Under the pieces are notes generated by a model, which saw only the letters and a list, made by a program, of their open reading frames with translations, was not told where the DNA came from and searched no databases. Positions 26,403 to 34,601 of a DNA stretch of 64,000 nucleotides are shown here, in pieces. Source of the DNA: CAWCWK01 sp963842125. Lineage in GTDB: Bacteria; Pseudomonadota; Alphaproteobacteria; Rhizobiales; CAWCWK01. A program made the translations under genes and the position numbers. The stretch lies in assembly GCA_963842125.1 (NCBI GenBank), contig CAWJFE010000005.1, forward strand, positions 434,001 to 498,000, in the 5' to 3' direction. Within the stretch, counting starts at the first letter, position 1, and each line of letters opens with the position of its first letter.

Positions 26403-26816
26403 GTGCGGGAGAGGGAGCAAGTCGGCGTGTTGCCGATCGGGGCGGACGAAGGCGGCGCGCCGATGGTCCTCCTCATCACGTCACGCGAGACGCGGCGCTG
26501 GGTGGTGCCGAAGGGCTGGCCGATGAAGGGCAAGACGCCCTGGGCGGCGGCACTTATCGAAGCCGAGGAGGAGGCCGGCGTGCGCGGCTCCGTCGGCCAC
26601 GACATGCTGGGCAGCTACCGCTACGACAAGGCGCTGGCGAGCGGTCGCATCGTGCCCTGCCGCGTCCGGCTCTATCCGATGACGGTCGAGGAGACGCTCG
26701 GCCGCTGGAAGGAGGCCGACGAGCGCACCCGGCTCTGGTTCGCACCCGAAGCCGCCGCCGAAGCCGTGGACGAGCCCGATCTCGGCGTGCTCATCCGGCG
26801 GGTCGGGCGGGACTGA
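26403..26816 (+). CDS. Nudix hydrolase-family protein
   Basis: A 137-residue Nudix-fold protein resembling the diphosphoinositol-polyphosphate phosphohydrolase-like branch (WVVPKGWPMKG). The Nudix helix reads AALIEAEEEAGV: the metal-binding glutamates of the EExG core are present, but the usual preceding arginine and the first glutamate of the box are replaced by isoleucine and lysine. Activity on dinucleoside polyphosphates or similar compounds is plausible, but the changed box leaves it open. The start is a GTG. The stop lies four bases from that of the convergent HisD-family gene. Confidence 0.8.
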   Translation: MREREQVGVLPIGADEGGAPMVLLITSRETRRWVVPKGWPMKGKTPWAAALIEAEEEAGVRGSVGHDMLGSYRYDKALASGRIVPCRVRLYPMTVEETLGRWKEADERTRLWFAPEAAAEAVDEPDLGVLIRRVGRD

Positions 26817-26820
26817 CGGA

Positions 26821-28149
26821 TCACTCGGCCGGGTCGACCATCGGCGCGGCGGCCTCGCCATAGGGCACGTTCCGCCCGCCATAGCGCCGCACGCGCACAT
26901 TGCACTGCTCGGCATGGCCGACAAAGCCCTCCAGCATGCAGAGGCGCGAGCCCTTCTCGCCGATCATCGCCGCGGCTTCGTCTGTCGTCACGCGCTGGTA
27001 GGAATGGGTCTTGATGAACTTGCCGACCCAAAGCCCGCCCGTATAGCGCCCGGCCTTCTTCGTCGGCAGCGTATGATTGGTACCGATGACCTTGTCGCCA
27101 TTGGCGACGTTGGTGCGCGGACCGAGGAAGAGCGCGCCGTAGGAATGCATGTTGTCGAGATACCAGTCGTCTCGATCGGTCATGACCTGGACGTGCTCGG
27201 ACGCGATCTCGTTGGCCACGCGCAGCATCTCGTGATGGTCGTCGCAGACGATGACTTCGCCGTAGTCTGCCCACGATTTGCCGGCCGTGTCGGCGGTGGG
27301 GAGGATTTGAAGGAGCCGGTCGATCTCCTCCAACGTCGCCTCGGCGAGCCGGCGCGAGGTGGTGAGGAGGACGGCCGGCGAATTGTAGCCGTGCTCGGCC
27401 TGGCCGAGAAGGTCGGTCGCACACATCTCGGCATCGACCGTCTCGTCGGCGATGACCATGGTCTCTGTCGGGCCGGCGAAGAGATCGATGCCGACGCGCC
27501 CGTAAAGCTGTCGCTTGGCTTCGGCGACGAAGGCATTGCCGGGGCCGACGAGCATATCGACCGCATCGATCGTCTCCGTCCCGAGCGCCATAGCGCCGAC
27601 GGCCTGAATGCCGCCGAGCACGTATATCTCGTGCGCGCCGCCGAGCTTCATCGCGGCGATGACGGCGGGGTTGGGTTCGCCCTTGAAGGGCGGCGTGCAG
27701 GCGATGATGCGCGGCACCCCGGCGACATCGGCGGTCGCGACCGACATGTGCGCCGACGCGACCATCGGGAACTTGCCGCCCGGCACGTAACAGCCGACGG
27801 ATTGGACGGGGATGTGCTTGTGGCCCAGGACGACGCCCGGCAGCGTCTCGACCTCGATGTCGAGCATGGAATCGCGCTGCGCCTGCGCGAAGATGCGAAC
27901 CTGGGTCTGCGCGAAGTTGATGTCGTCCATGTCCTGCGCGGAGACCTTGCCCATCAGGCTTTCGACGTCGGCGTCCGAAAGGCGAAAGGCGTAGGGCGCA
28001 TACCCGTCGAACTTCTCGGACAGTTCGCGCACGGCCGCGTCGCCCCGCGTCTCGATCTCCTTCAGCGTCGCCTCGACGATGGCGCGCGTCTTCACGTCAT
28101 CGTCCAGACGATCGGCCTCGGAGCGGGCGGTCTTGAGGTGATGCGCCAT
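26821..28149 (-). CDS. HisD-family NAD-dependent zinc dehydrogenase (HpsN/histidinol dehydrogenase-like), paralogue 1
   Basis: A 442-residue member of the histidinol dehydrogenase fold, which oxidises an alcohol to a carboxylate in two NAD-dependent steps. All catalytic positions are present: zinc ligands Q250, H253 (QAEHGYNSP), D352 and H412, and the acid-base pair E318-H319 (SEHVQV). It also carries CYVPGGKFPM and VGPGNAFVAEAK. No his genes are nearby, and the partner on the same strand 95 bp upstream is an SMP-30-type lactonase, so a catabolic polyol or sugar-like substrate is more likely than histidinol. A second, clearly diverged paralogue lies at 40107. Confidence 0.82.
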   Translation of the reverse strand: MAHHLKTARSEADRLDDDVKTRAIVEATLKEIETRGDAAVRELSEKFDGYAPYAFRLSDADVESLMGKVSAQDMDDINFAQTQVRIFAQAQRDSMLDIEVETLPGVVLGHKHIPVQSVGCYVPGGKFPMVASAHMSVATADVAGVPRIIACTPPFKGEPNPAVIAAMKLGGAHEIYVLGGIQAVGAMALGTETIDAVDMLVGPGNAFVAEAKRQLYGRVGIDLFAGPTETMVIADETVDAEMCATDLLGQAEHGYNSPAVLLTTSRRLAEATLEEIDRLLQILPTADTAGKSWADYGEVIVCDDHHEMLRVANEIASEHVQVMTDRDDWYLDNMHSYGALFLGPRTNVANGDKVIGTNHTLPTKKAGRYTGGLWVGKFIKTHSYQRVTTDEAAAMIGEKGSRLCMLEGFVGHAEQCNVRVRRYGGRNVPYGEAAAPMVDPAE

Positions 28150-28228
28150 GTCGTGCTGCCTTCGTGCATGCGAGAGATCGGGAGGTGGGCGCGCGCATCA
28201 TATGGACGTTTGCGACCCCGTCGAGAGG

Positions 28229-28245
28229 GCTTTGCCGGGCAAAGC
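28229..28245 (-). terminator. Short hairpin between the SMP-30 and HisD-family genes
   Basis: GCTTTG and CAAAGC flank a 5-nt loop at the 3' end of the SMP-30 gene on the minus strand. It may attenuate rather than stop transcription into the downstream dehydrogenase. Confidence 0.35.
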
Positions 28246-29162
28246 TAGCCCGGGATCATCGATCCGCCCTCGGAGAGAAGATCGATCGCGTAGACGCTGG
28301 TGGAGGCGGTGATGAAGAGCGTCCTGCGGGCCGGGCCGCCAAAGCAGAAATTGGTCGACTTCTCGGGCGTGCGAATCACGCCGAGAGGAACAGCGTCCGA
28401 CGAGAAGACGTGAACGCCGCCGGGTCCGTTGCAGTAGAGGCGGCCCGCGAGATCGATCTTCATCCCGTCCGGCACGCCTTCGCCTTCGCCATCGATGGTC
28501 GCCCAGACGTCGCCGCCCGATAGCGATCCATCGGTGTGGATATCGTAGACGTGGATGGTCGGCCCCCAACTGTCGTTGACGAAGAGCCGCGTTCCCGAAA
28601 GGTCGAGGCAGAGGCCGTTCGGCTGCTGGAGGTCGCGGGCGACGCAGTTGAGCGTGCCGTGCGGGTCGAGCCGAAAGACGCCCTGGAAGTCGAGCTCCTG
28701 ATCGCGCAGCAGGCCGAGATCCTCGCGGATTCGACCGAAGGACGGGTCGGAGAACCAGAGCCGCCCTTCTACATCGCAGATGACGTCGTTCGGGCTGTTG
28801 AGAGCGCGGCCCTCGAACGAGGACGCGAGCGTGCGGACGCGCTTGCCGCCGTGATCGTGGACGACGAGGCGCGACGAAGCGTGCTCGCAAGTGACGACGC
28901 GGCCTTTGCGATCGAAGCAATTGCCGTTGGCCTGATTGGACGGTCTTCGAAAGACGTCGAGCCCGTCAGTCTCGCTCCATCGCCACTGGCGGCTCTTGGC
29001 GATGTCGGAGAAGAGGAGCCAGTGTTCGTGCGGATGCCAGATCGGGCCTTCGGTGAAGCCGAAGCCGGTGGCAAGCCTGTGCATCGCGGTTCCGCTTTCC
29101 ACGACGCCGTCTATGGTTCGCTCCATGTGGCCGACGTCCATCGACCCGCCGTTGATCGTCAT
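28245..29162 (-). CDS. SMP-30/gluconolactonase-family protein
   Basis: A 305-residue six-bladed beta-propeller of the SMP-30/gluconolactonase/LRE family, metal-dependent lactonases that open sugar lactones. Typical segments are FTEGPIWHPHEHWLLFSD near the N terminus, the metal-binding SPNDVICDVEGRLWFSDPSF region, QPNGLCLDLSG and VPDGMKIDLAGRLYCNGPGG. Several ATGs crowd the 5' end; I prefer 29162, and 29174 or 29138 are alternatives. It precedes the HisD-family gene on the same strand, which suggests a two-gene catabolic unit. The lactone substrate is unknown. Confidence 0.85.
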   Translation of the reverse strand: MTINGGSMDVGHMERTIDGVVESGTAMHRLATGFGFTEGPIWHPHEHWLLFSDIAKSRQWRWSETDGLDVFRRPSNQANGNCFDRKGRVVTCEHASSRLVVHDHGGKRVRTLASSFEGRALNSPNDVICDVEGRLWFSDPSFGRIREDLGLLRDQELDFQGVFRLDPHGTLNCVARDLQQPNGLCLDLSGTRLFVNDSWGPTIHVYDIHTDGSLSGGDVWATIDGEGEGVPDGMKIDLAGRLYCNGPGGVHVFSSDAVPLGVIRTPEKSTNFCFGGPARRTLFITASTSVYAIDLLSEGGSMIPG

Positions 29163-29295
29163 GCATCCTCGCATCGCTCGCTATCCTCGCCGGATTGTTG
29201 AAGGATGGTTGGTCGCCGACTGTAAAGCCTGTATCGCTGTCGGGGAGGCGTTCGCGGATGCTTCGTGCGGCACCGGCTGGCGGTTCCAAAGGGGC

Positions 29296-31188
29296 ATGAT
29301 GGACGCTGGACTGCATTCTGACGGGAGCCAATCCGACGCCTGTCCCGCGCGGCGCGCCTTGTCGGATCCCGGCCGGCTGGGAGCGCTCGCGCGCTCGAGG
29401 CTGATGGATGCCGAGACCGAGCCGGTCTTCGATAGCGCCGTCCTGTTGGCCAGCAGCGTTCTCGGCGTTCGGGTGAGCCTCCTCTCGCTCGTCGATGAGG
29501 AGCGGCAGTTCTTCAAGGCGCAGACCGGACTGACGGGCCGCGTCGCCGAAGAGCGCCAGACGCCACTCAGCCACTCGTTCTGCCAGCATGTCGTGGCCGA
29601 GGCGGCGCCGCTGCGCGTTACCGATGCGCGAACCGATCCACGCGTGAAGGACAACCTCGCGATAGAGGACCTCAGCGTCATCGCCTATCTCGGTGTGCCG
29701 GTGCGTGCGCCGGGCGGCGAAGTTCTGGGCGCGCTCTGCGCCATCTGCGATGCGCCGCGGGACTGGAGCGACGACGACCTCGCACATCTGACCGGGATCG
29801 CGCGCGGCGCCGAGAGCGAAATCGCGCTGCGAAGCGCTCTCGCCGACAGCGAAGCGCAGGGAGATCTCCTCCAACGCGTCATCGACGCGCTCCCGATCGG
29901 TATCGCGATCGCGAAGGTTCCGACCGCCGCGCTGGCCTGGGTCAACCGATGGGGTCGCGAGGTCCTCAACGATGATCTCGAAGCCGAGGACGCCCGCGAC
30001 TATCGCGCGCTCGGCGCACAGCATCCGGACGGCTCGCGCTATGGAGCGGACGACTATCCCCTCGTGCGTTCGGCGACATCCGGTGAGGCCGTCGTGGCCG
30101 AACCCATGGTCTATCGCCGGCGGGACGGCCGGGTGATCGAGCTCGAGGTCAGCTCGGACCGCATGCCGGGCGACGATGGTCTCGCCGTCGCGGCCTTCAT
30201 CGACGTGACCGAGCGAAAGCTGGCCGAGGCCGAGGCCGAGAAGACGCGCTGGCAACTCGTGCGCGTGCTGGAAGGTACGGTCGATCCGATCCTCGTCATG
30301 GATCACCTCTGGACGGTCACCTACGCGAATGCGGCCGCGCGCGCGGTTCTGCCGGGCGCCGAGGACATCGTCGGCCGCGATATCTGGAAGGCCTTTCCGG
30401 ATTGGGTCGAAGGGCCGATCTGGCACGCCTATCAGGACGCGGTGCGCGAGGGCGTGCCCGGAACGGCGGAACTCCACATCGAGGAGAGCGCCCTCCATTT
30501 CGAGGCGCGCGCGTTCCCGACCGGCCGCGATCTCATCGTCTTCTTTCGGGACGTGACGGCGGAGCGACGGGCCGTCGAGACGCGCCAGTTACTCGTTCGC
30601 GAACTCAATCACCGTGTGAAGAACCTTTTTGCGGTCGTCTCGGGCATGGTCGGAATGACGGCGCGCCACACGCGCACACCGGAAGAGATGGCCAAGGGCC
30701 TGCGAGGCCGTATCGGCGCGCTCGCCAAGGCGCACGACCTCATCCGACCGGCGGTGAACGAGGAAGAGCTCTCGCAGTCCGAAGTGTCGCTGCAAACGCT
30801 CGTCGCCTCGCTGATCGAGCCGCATCTGCTGCACAGAAGAGAGTGGGTCGGCATCGACGGACCAGCGATAATGCTGAACGCGGTCGGCACGACGAGCCTC
30901 TCACTGGTACTGCACGAGTTCGCGACGAACGCCGCGAAATACGGGGCACTGTCGGTGGCGGACGGCCATCTCGAAGTCGTCTGGCGGATCGAGGGCGCGG
31001 ACCTGAAGCTCGTCTGGACCGAATCCGGCGGCCCCGCTCTGACCGGCTCTCCAGCAAAGACTGGTTTCGGCAGCACACTCGTGAAGATGAGCGTGACCAC
31101 TCAGCTTCAGGGGACGCTCGAAACGGATTGGCGCCCTACGGGCCTGCGCGCGACACTGCGCATGCCGCTGGCTGGTCTTCAGGCCTAG
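29296..31188 (+). CDS. GAF-PAS sensor histidine kinase of the HWE family
   Basis: A 630-residue soluble sensor kinase without membrane segments. Order: GAF domain (about 35-180, with VRVSLLSLVDEERQFFKAQT), a first PAS-like domain (about 195-310), a second PAS domain (about 320-430), then an HWE-type kinase core. The phospho-acceptor is in ELNHRVKNLFAVV (H439) and the ATP-binding part has HEFATNAAKYG (from 540) and GFGSTLVK. HWE kinases are common in alphaproteobacteria and often serve light or general stress signalling. No cognate response regulator is adjacent. AAGGGG precedes the start. It is divergent from the SMP-30 gene. Confidence 0.9.
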   Translation: MMDAGLHSDGSQSDACPARRALSDPGRLGALARSRLMDAETEPVFDSAVLLASSVLGVRVSLLSLVDEERQFFKAQTGLTGRVAEERQTPLSHSFCQHVVAEAAPLRVTDARTDPRVKDNLAIEDLSVIAYLGVPVRAPGGEVLGALCAICDAPRDWSDDDLAHLTGIARGAESEIALRSALADSEAQGDLLQRVIDALPIGIAIAKVPTAALAWVNRWGREVLNDDLEAEDARDYRALGAQHPDGSRYGADDYPLVRSATSGEAVVAEPMVYRRRDGRVIELEVSSDRMPGDDGLAVAAFIDVTERKLAEAEAEKTRWQLVRVLEGTVDPILVMDHLWTVTYANAAARAVLPGAEDIVGRDIWKAFPDWVEGPIWHAYQDAVREGVPGTAELHIEESALHFEARAFPTGRDLIVFFRDVTAERRAVETRQLLVRELNHRVKNLFAVVSGMVGMTARHTRTPEEMAKGLRGRIGALAKAHDLIRPAVNEEELSQSEVSLQTLVASLIEPHLLHRREWVGIDGPAIMLNAVGTTSLSLVLHEFATNAAKYGALSVADGHLEVVWRIEGADLKLVWTESGGPALTGSPAKTGFGSTLVKMSVTTQLQGTLETDWRPTGLRATLRMPLAGLQA

Positions 31189-31227
31189 TCGTTCGTAAGA
31201 CGCCGGCTCGACTGATGTCCGCTCCAC

Positions 31228-31385
31228 CTCGTCATCCTCGGGCTTCGACCCGAGGATGACGAGCGTCACCCGCATCGCTCCGATCTGAGGTACGCCGACG
31301 CGCAGACTGCGATCACTTGGTGGCCGTACACGGGCTGTCGGACTGCGCCCTGGCCTCTCGAGCCGGTGCACGAGAATAACGGCTG
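31228..31385. repeat. MITE-like element, copy 2
   Basis: Begins with a perfect 15-bp inverted repeat, CTCGTCATCCTCGGG (31228-31242) and CCCGAGGATGACGAG (31249-31263), separated by CTTCGA. It ends with a degenerate inverted copy containing GAGCCGGTGCACGAGAATAA. Length, ends and the GGCTGGAGG tail match the element at 23738-23893. The 253-bp gap between the kinase and msrA holds nothing else recognisable. Confidence 0.6.
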
Positions 31386-31441
31386 GAGGCGGAAGTGACT
31401 CATCGAACAAACTTGGCGGAGCCCACATCAGAGTTCATACG

Positions 31442-32059
31442 CTATCCAAATCCGCCTTTGACATGCCTGCCGAACCGCTGTCGGAGAAGCGCGAGCTTCG
31501 GGTCGATATAGGTTCGGCAGAACGGGCGTTCGGGGCCGGTCTGGTAGTAGTCGCGGAAGCGCTGGTCGGACGCCTTGAAGGCAGCGAGTGACAGAACGCG
31601 CGTGACGACTTCGCCGTCCATCGTAACGGCCGCGGCGGCGAATGCTTTGCGCATGGCACCGTCATCCTCGGGCCTGCATGCGTAGAGCGCGCTGCGATAT
31701 TTGCCGCGCATCGAATGGTCCGACGTGCTGGCGTGGGTGCGCAGATGTATCTCGACGAGATCGCGCAGACCGATGACGGCGGGGTGGTAAGTCACCCGAA
31801 CGGCTTCGGACCACGCATCGAAGGGTGCCTCGGACATGGCAAAGCCCTGCTCGACGGCTCCGACGCCGCGCAAGGACTGGAAGACCGCTTCCGTACACCA
31901 GTGACAGCCGCCTCCAAGGGCGATCTGTGCTGCGGTCTTGGATGTAGGCGTGTCGGACTGCGAGATGGGGACGGTCTCGGTCGAGTGGGTTGAGCGCGAA
32001 GTCGCAGCCCACATAAGTGCTGTCGCCACTCTCGCAATCGAATGGCAATCGCGCATCAC
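31442..32059 (-). CDS. msrA: Peptide-methionine (S)-S-oxide reductase
   Basis: Repairs oxidised methionine by reducing the S-sulfoxide. The 205-aa product carries the catalytic cysteine in GGGCHWCTEAVFQ near residue 50, where the usual phenylalanine is a histidine, a variant found in a subgroup of MsrA. YYQTGPERPFC later may supply a resolving cysteine. The roughly 40 residues before the domain are uncertain, and a downstream start is possible. It begins 7 bp after the stop of the SPL-type radical SAM gene and probably shares its transcript, extending the minus-strand sulfur operon. Confidence 0.85.
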   Translation of the reverse strand: MMRDCHSIARVATALMWAATSRSTHSTETVPISQSDTPTSKTAAQIALGGGCHWCTEAVFQSLRGVGAVEQGFAMSEAPFDAWSEAVRVTYHPAVIGLRDLVEIHLRTHASTSDHSMRGKYRSALYACRPEDDGAMRKAFAAAAVTMDGEVVTRVLSLAAFKASDQRFRDYYQTGPERPFCRTYIDPKLALLRQRFGRHVKGGFG

Positions 32060-32066
32060 GCGTTTC

Positions 32067-33209
32067 TCAAGTCCAGTAGAGCAGCCTTGCCTGCGGTAGC
32101 GCGTCGAGAAGGGCGGCCTCGATCGTCTGCCGCATCTCGCGCATCAGCTCGATCGGGTAGACGTATTTGCGCCCGCCGAACTTGTTGCGCTTCACGGTGC
32201 GGACCGCCTCGTCCATTTCGAGCCCCGTCGCGGGATACCAGCCGAGCAGGACGGATTTGGAGCCGGGTGTGAAGCGATGGGTAATGAGTTCTGCGGTCAG
32301 GTCGGCATCCGGCGGCAGGGCCGAGGCGGCCGCGCGGAAGAGGTCGCGATAGGCGTCCTGCCAACCCTCGATCGGCATGATGGGCGCGACGGTCAGCCCA
32401 ACCGGATAGCCTGCGCGCGCGAGGCGACCCATCGCATCGAGCCGTCCTTGCAGCGGCGCCGTTCCGCCCTCGAAGCGGCGTGTGATCTCCTCGGCGTTGA
32501 CGGAGAAGCGCGCCCGGGTCCGACCGTGATGCGCGGCGCTCGCCAGTCCCGCTATATCGGCGAACTTGGTGGTGAAGCGAAGCGACATGTCCGCATCCTG
32601 ACGGCCGAACCAAGCGACCGCGTCGGCCAACGCGCCCGACAACGGCTCCAGCGCCACGGGATCGGTGTAGCAAGACGCCTCGAAGGTCGTGCCCTCGTGC
32701 CGTCTGTGGTCCTGCCGCGAGGTGATCGTGCCCTTGCCGACGAGCGGCGGCAGCCGGTCGAGGATGTCCGGCAGGTTCGCGAAGAGGCGCGTGACCGGCG
32801 GCCCTTTCAGCGAGCCAGCCAAGTAACAGTATTGGCAATGCGCCGGACAGCCCGTCGCGAGATCGAAGCGCCAGTCCGCCGAGGGCGGAATCGGCTGCGG
32901 CCGCATTGCGCTCGGAGACGCGACGGTGACGGCGAGGGTCGATTTCGCCAGCCGGTAAGTCTCGCGGTCGGTTTCGCCGCGCAGACCGGTAACGCGGTCG
33001 GTCGAGAGCTCGACGATCTCGGCGCCCAGAGCCGCCGCGCGCTCGGCGACCCGCTCCGCCATCGGCCAGCTTCGGGCGGCCTTCGTGAGGAGCACGCGCT
33101 TTGGCGTCCACGCCTTCGTCGCCGGTGCGCTGGGCAGGCGCCTCGTCAGCGTCTCGGGCTCCGCGCGGGGCGCGGGCGTTCGGGTCGGGGCGAGATGCGG
33201 TGCGTCCAT
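32067..33209 (-). CDS. SPL-family radical SAM protein (spore photoproduct lyase-like)
   Basis: A 380-residue radical S-adenosylmethionine enzyme. The cluster motif is DLATGCPAHCQYCYL near residues 115-129, the spacing of the spore photoproduct lyase branch. Flanking segments FTTKFADIAGL and TVAPIMPIEGWQDAY belong to the radical SAM barrel. True spore photoproduct lyase repairs a thymine dimer in spores; alphaproteobacteria make none, so the substrate here is unknown and the homology-based name may mislead. The start is 21 bp from the stop of the persulfide dioxygenase-like gene, and msrA follows after 7 bp. Confidence 0.85.
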   Translation of the reverse strand: MDAPHLAPTRTPAPRAEPETLTRRLPSAPATKAWTPKRVLLTKAARSWPMAERVAERAAALGAEIVELSTDRVTGLRGETDRETYRLAKSTLAVTVASPSAMRPQPIPPSADWRFDLATGCPAHCQYCYLAGSLKGPPVTRLFANLPDILDRLPPLVGKGTITSRQDHRRHEGTTFEASCYTDPVALEPLSGALADAVAWFGRQDADMSLRFTTKFADIAGLASAAHHGRTRARFSVNAEEITRRFEGGTAPLQGRLDAMGRLARAGYPVGLTVAPIMPIEGWQDAYRDLFRAAASALPPDADLTAELITHRFTPGSKSVLLGWYPATGLEMDEAVRTVKRNKFGGRKYVYPIELMREMRQTIEAALLDALPQARLLYWT

Positions 33210-33229
33210 GACGGGCCAACGGCGAGACC

Positions 33230-34147
33230 CTAGAAGAGGTTCACCGGCATCTTCAGATAGTGCCGACCGTCATCCTCGGCGGGCGGCAGGCGTCCGGCGC
33301 GGAGGTTGATCTGAAGCGCGGCCAGCATGCGATCGGGAAGCGACAGCGTTGCGTCGCGTGCCTCGCGCCGGGCGATCCATGTGGCGCGGTCGGTCCCGCG
33401 CTTCACATGGATATTCTGCGCCAGATGCTCGGCGACGCTGGCCTCCCAATGGGGCTCGGTGCGGGTCTCGTCGGGGTAGTCGTGGCCGACGAAGAGACGA
33501 GTCGACGCGTCGAGGCTGAGGATGACCTGCAGGGATTCCCAAAGGTCGGCGGCCGATCCGCCCGGGAAATCGCAGCGCGCGGTGCCGCGATCGGGTTGCA
33601 TGAGCGTGTCGTGAACGAGGGCGCAGTCGCCGCCGACGATGTAGGTGATCGAGCCGAGCGTATGACCGGTCGAGAGGATGACGCGAACGGGCAGGTCGCC
33701 GATGCGGAAGTGCTCGCCATGCTCGAAGAGGCGCGCGTAGTGCCGATCCACATCGAACGACCCGGCCAGATTGTAGAACCCGCACCAGAGCGCGGCGATC
33801 TCGCGGGTGCGGGCGCCGATGGCGTTCGGCGCGCCGAAACGATCGGTGAGTCTGGCCGACGCCGTCAGGTGATCGGCGTGCGGATGGGTGTCGAGCACCC
33901 AGTCGACCGTCAGCCCTTCGCGCTTCACGAGGGCGACGACCTGGTCGATGGCATCCTCATCCGTGGTGAAGCTCTTGGGGTCGAAGCCAAGGACGACATC
34001 GACGAGCGCGGCCCTTCGTGTCGTAGGACAGGCGACGACGTACTGCGCCGATCCCGTCGGCGGGTCGTAGAGCCCCCAGACGTCAGGCGACGACGGCCCT
34101 GTAGAGGCCGAGTGACGTATGGTGCGGGCGGAGGTCTGATCGCTCAC
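33230..34147 (-). CDS. Persulfide dioxygenase-like metallo-hydrolase (Blh/ETHE1 type)
   Basis: A 305-residue metallo-beta-lactamase-fold protein. Metal motif DTHPHADHLTASARL (about 77-91), then STGHTLGSITYIVGG and GTARCDFPGG with GHDYPDE, the pattern of the non-haem iron persulfide dioxygenases and of Blh from bigR operons. The expected reaction is glutathione persulfide plus oxygen to glutathione and sulfite. I chose the GTG at 34147, whose GTGA overlap with the preceding membrane protein gene indicates coupling; any longer frame would run through that gene. The neighbouring ArsR regulator and YeeE-type proteins support a role in sulfide/persulfide detoxification. Confidence 0.82.
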   Translation of the reverse strand: MSDQTSARTIRHSASTGPSSPDVWGLYDPPTGSAQYVVACPTTRRAALVDVVLGFDPKSFTTDEDAIDQVVALVKREGLTVDWVLDTHPHADHLTASARLTDRFGAPNAIGARTREIAALWCGFYNLAGSFDVDRHYARLFEHGEHFRIGDLPVRVILSTGHTLGSITYIVGGDCALVHDTLMQPDRGTARCDFPGGSAADLWESLQVILSLDASTRLFVGHDYPDETRTEPHWEASVAEHLAQNIHVKRGTDRATWIARREARDATLSLPDRMLAALQINLRAGRLPPAEDDGRHYLKMPVNLF

Positions 34148-34599
34148 GATGTCGTCGCCGCCGGTGATGGACCGACCGGCGCCCGGGCTAAGCGTCGCTT
34201 CAGCGGCCCCCCGATCAGGAAGCCGATGATCATCGCTGGCACGAAGGCCAAGGTGCCGGGCGCCATCAATGGCAACGCGGTCCATGCGGGACCGGGACAG
34301 AAGCCGCCAAGACCCCATCCGATGCCGAAAAGGGCGGCACCGGTGAGGAGCGGTCGATCGATCGCTTTGGTCTCCGGAATGTCGAACGCGTCGAGCAGCA
34401 CCGGGCGCTTTCGCCGCCACGCCAGTCGATAGCCTATGAAGGCCGTAACCGACGCGCCGCCCATCACGAAGGCGAGCGACGGGTCCCAGGTACCGGCCAC
34501 GTCGAGAAAGTTGAGGACCTTGGCGGGGTTCGACATGCCGGACAGAACGAGGCCGACGCCGAAGACGAGGCCGGAGATGAAGCCGAGGAGTGCGCGCAT
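34144..34599 (-). CDS. YeeE/YedE-type membrane protein, C-terminal half (DUF6691)
   Basis: A 151-residue membrane protein with four or five predicted helices, carrying LSGMSNPAKVLNFLDVAG and GFCPGPAWTAL, the signatures of the second half of YeeE/YedE transporters. The family moves thiosulfate or related sulfur species across the inner membrane. The two halves are separate genes here, as in many bigR-type operons, and lie two bases apart (34599 and 34602). It overlaps the downstream dioxygenase-like gene by four bases. Confidence 0.85.
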   Translation of the reverse strand: MRALLGFISGLVFGVGLVLSGMSNPAKVLNFLDVAGTWDPSLAFVMGGASVTAFIGYRLAWRRKRPVLLDAFDIPETKAIDRPLLTGAALFGIGWGLGGFCPGPAWTALPLMAPGTLAFVPAMIIGFLIGGPLKRRLARAPVGPSPAATTS

Positions 34600-34601
34600 G
34601 T

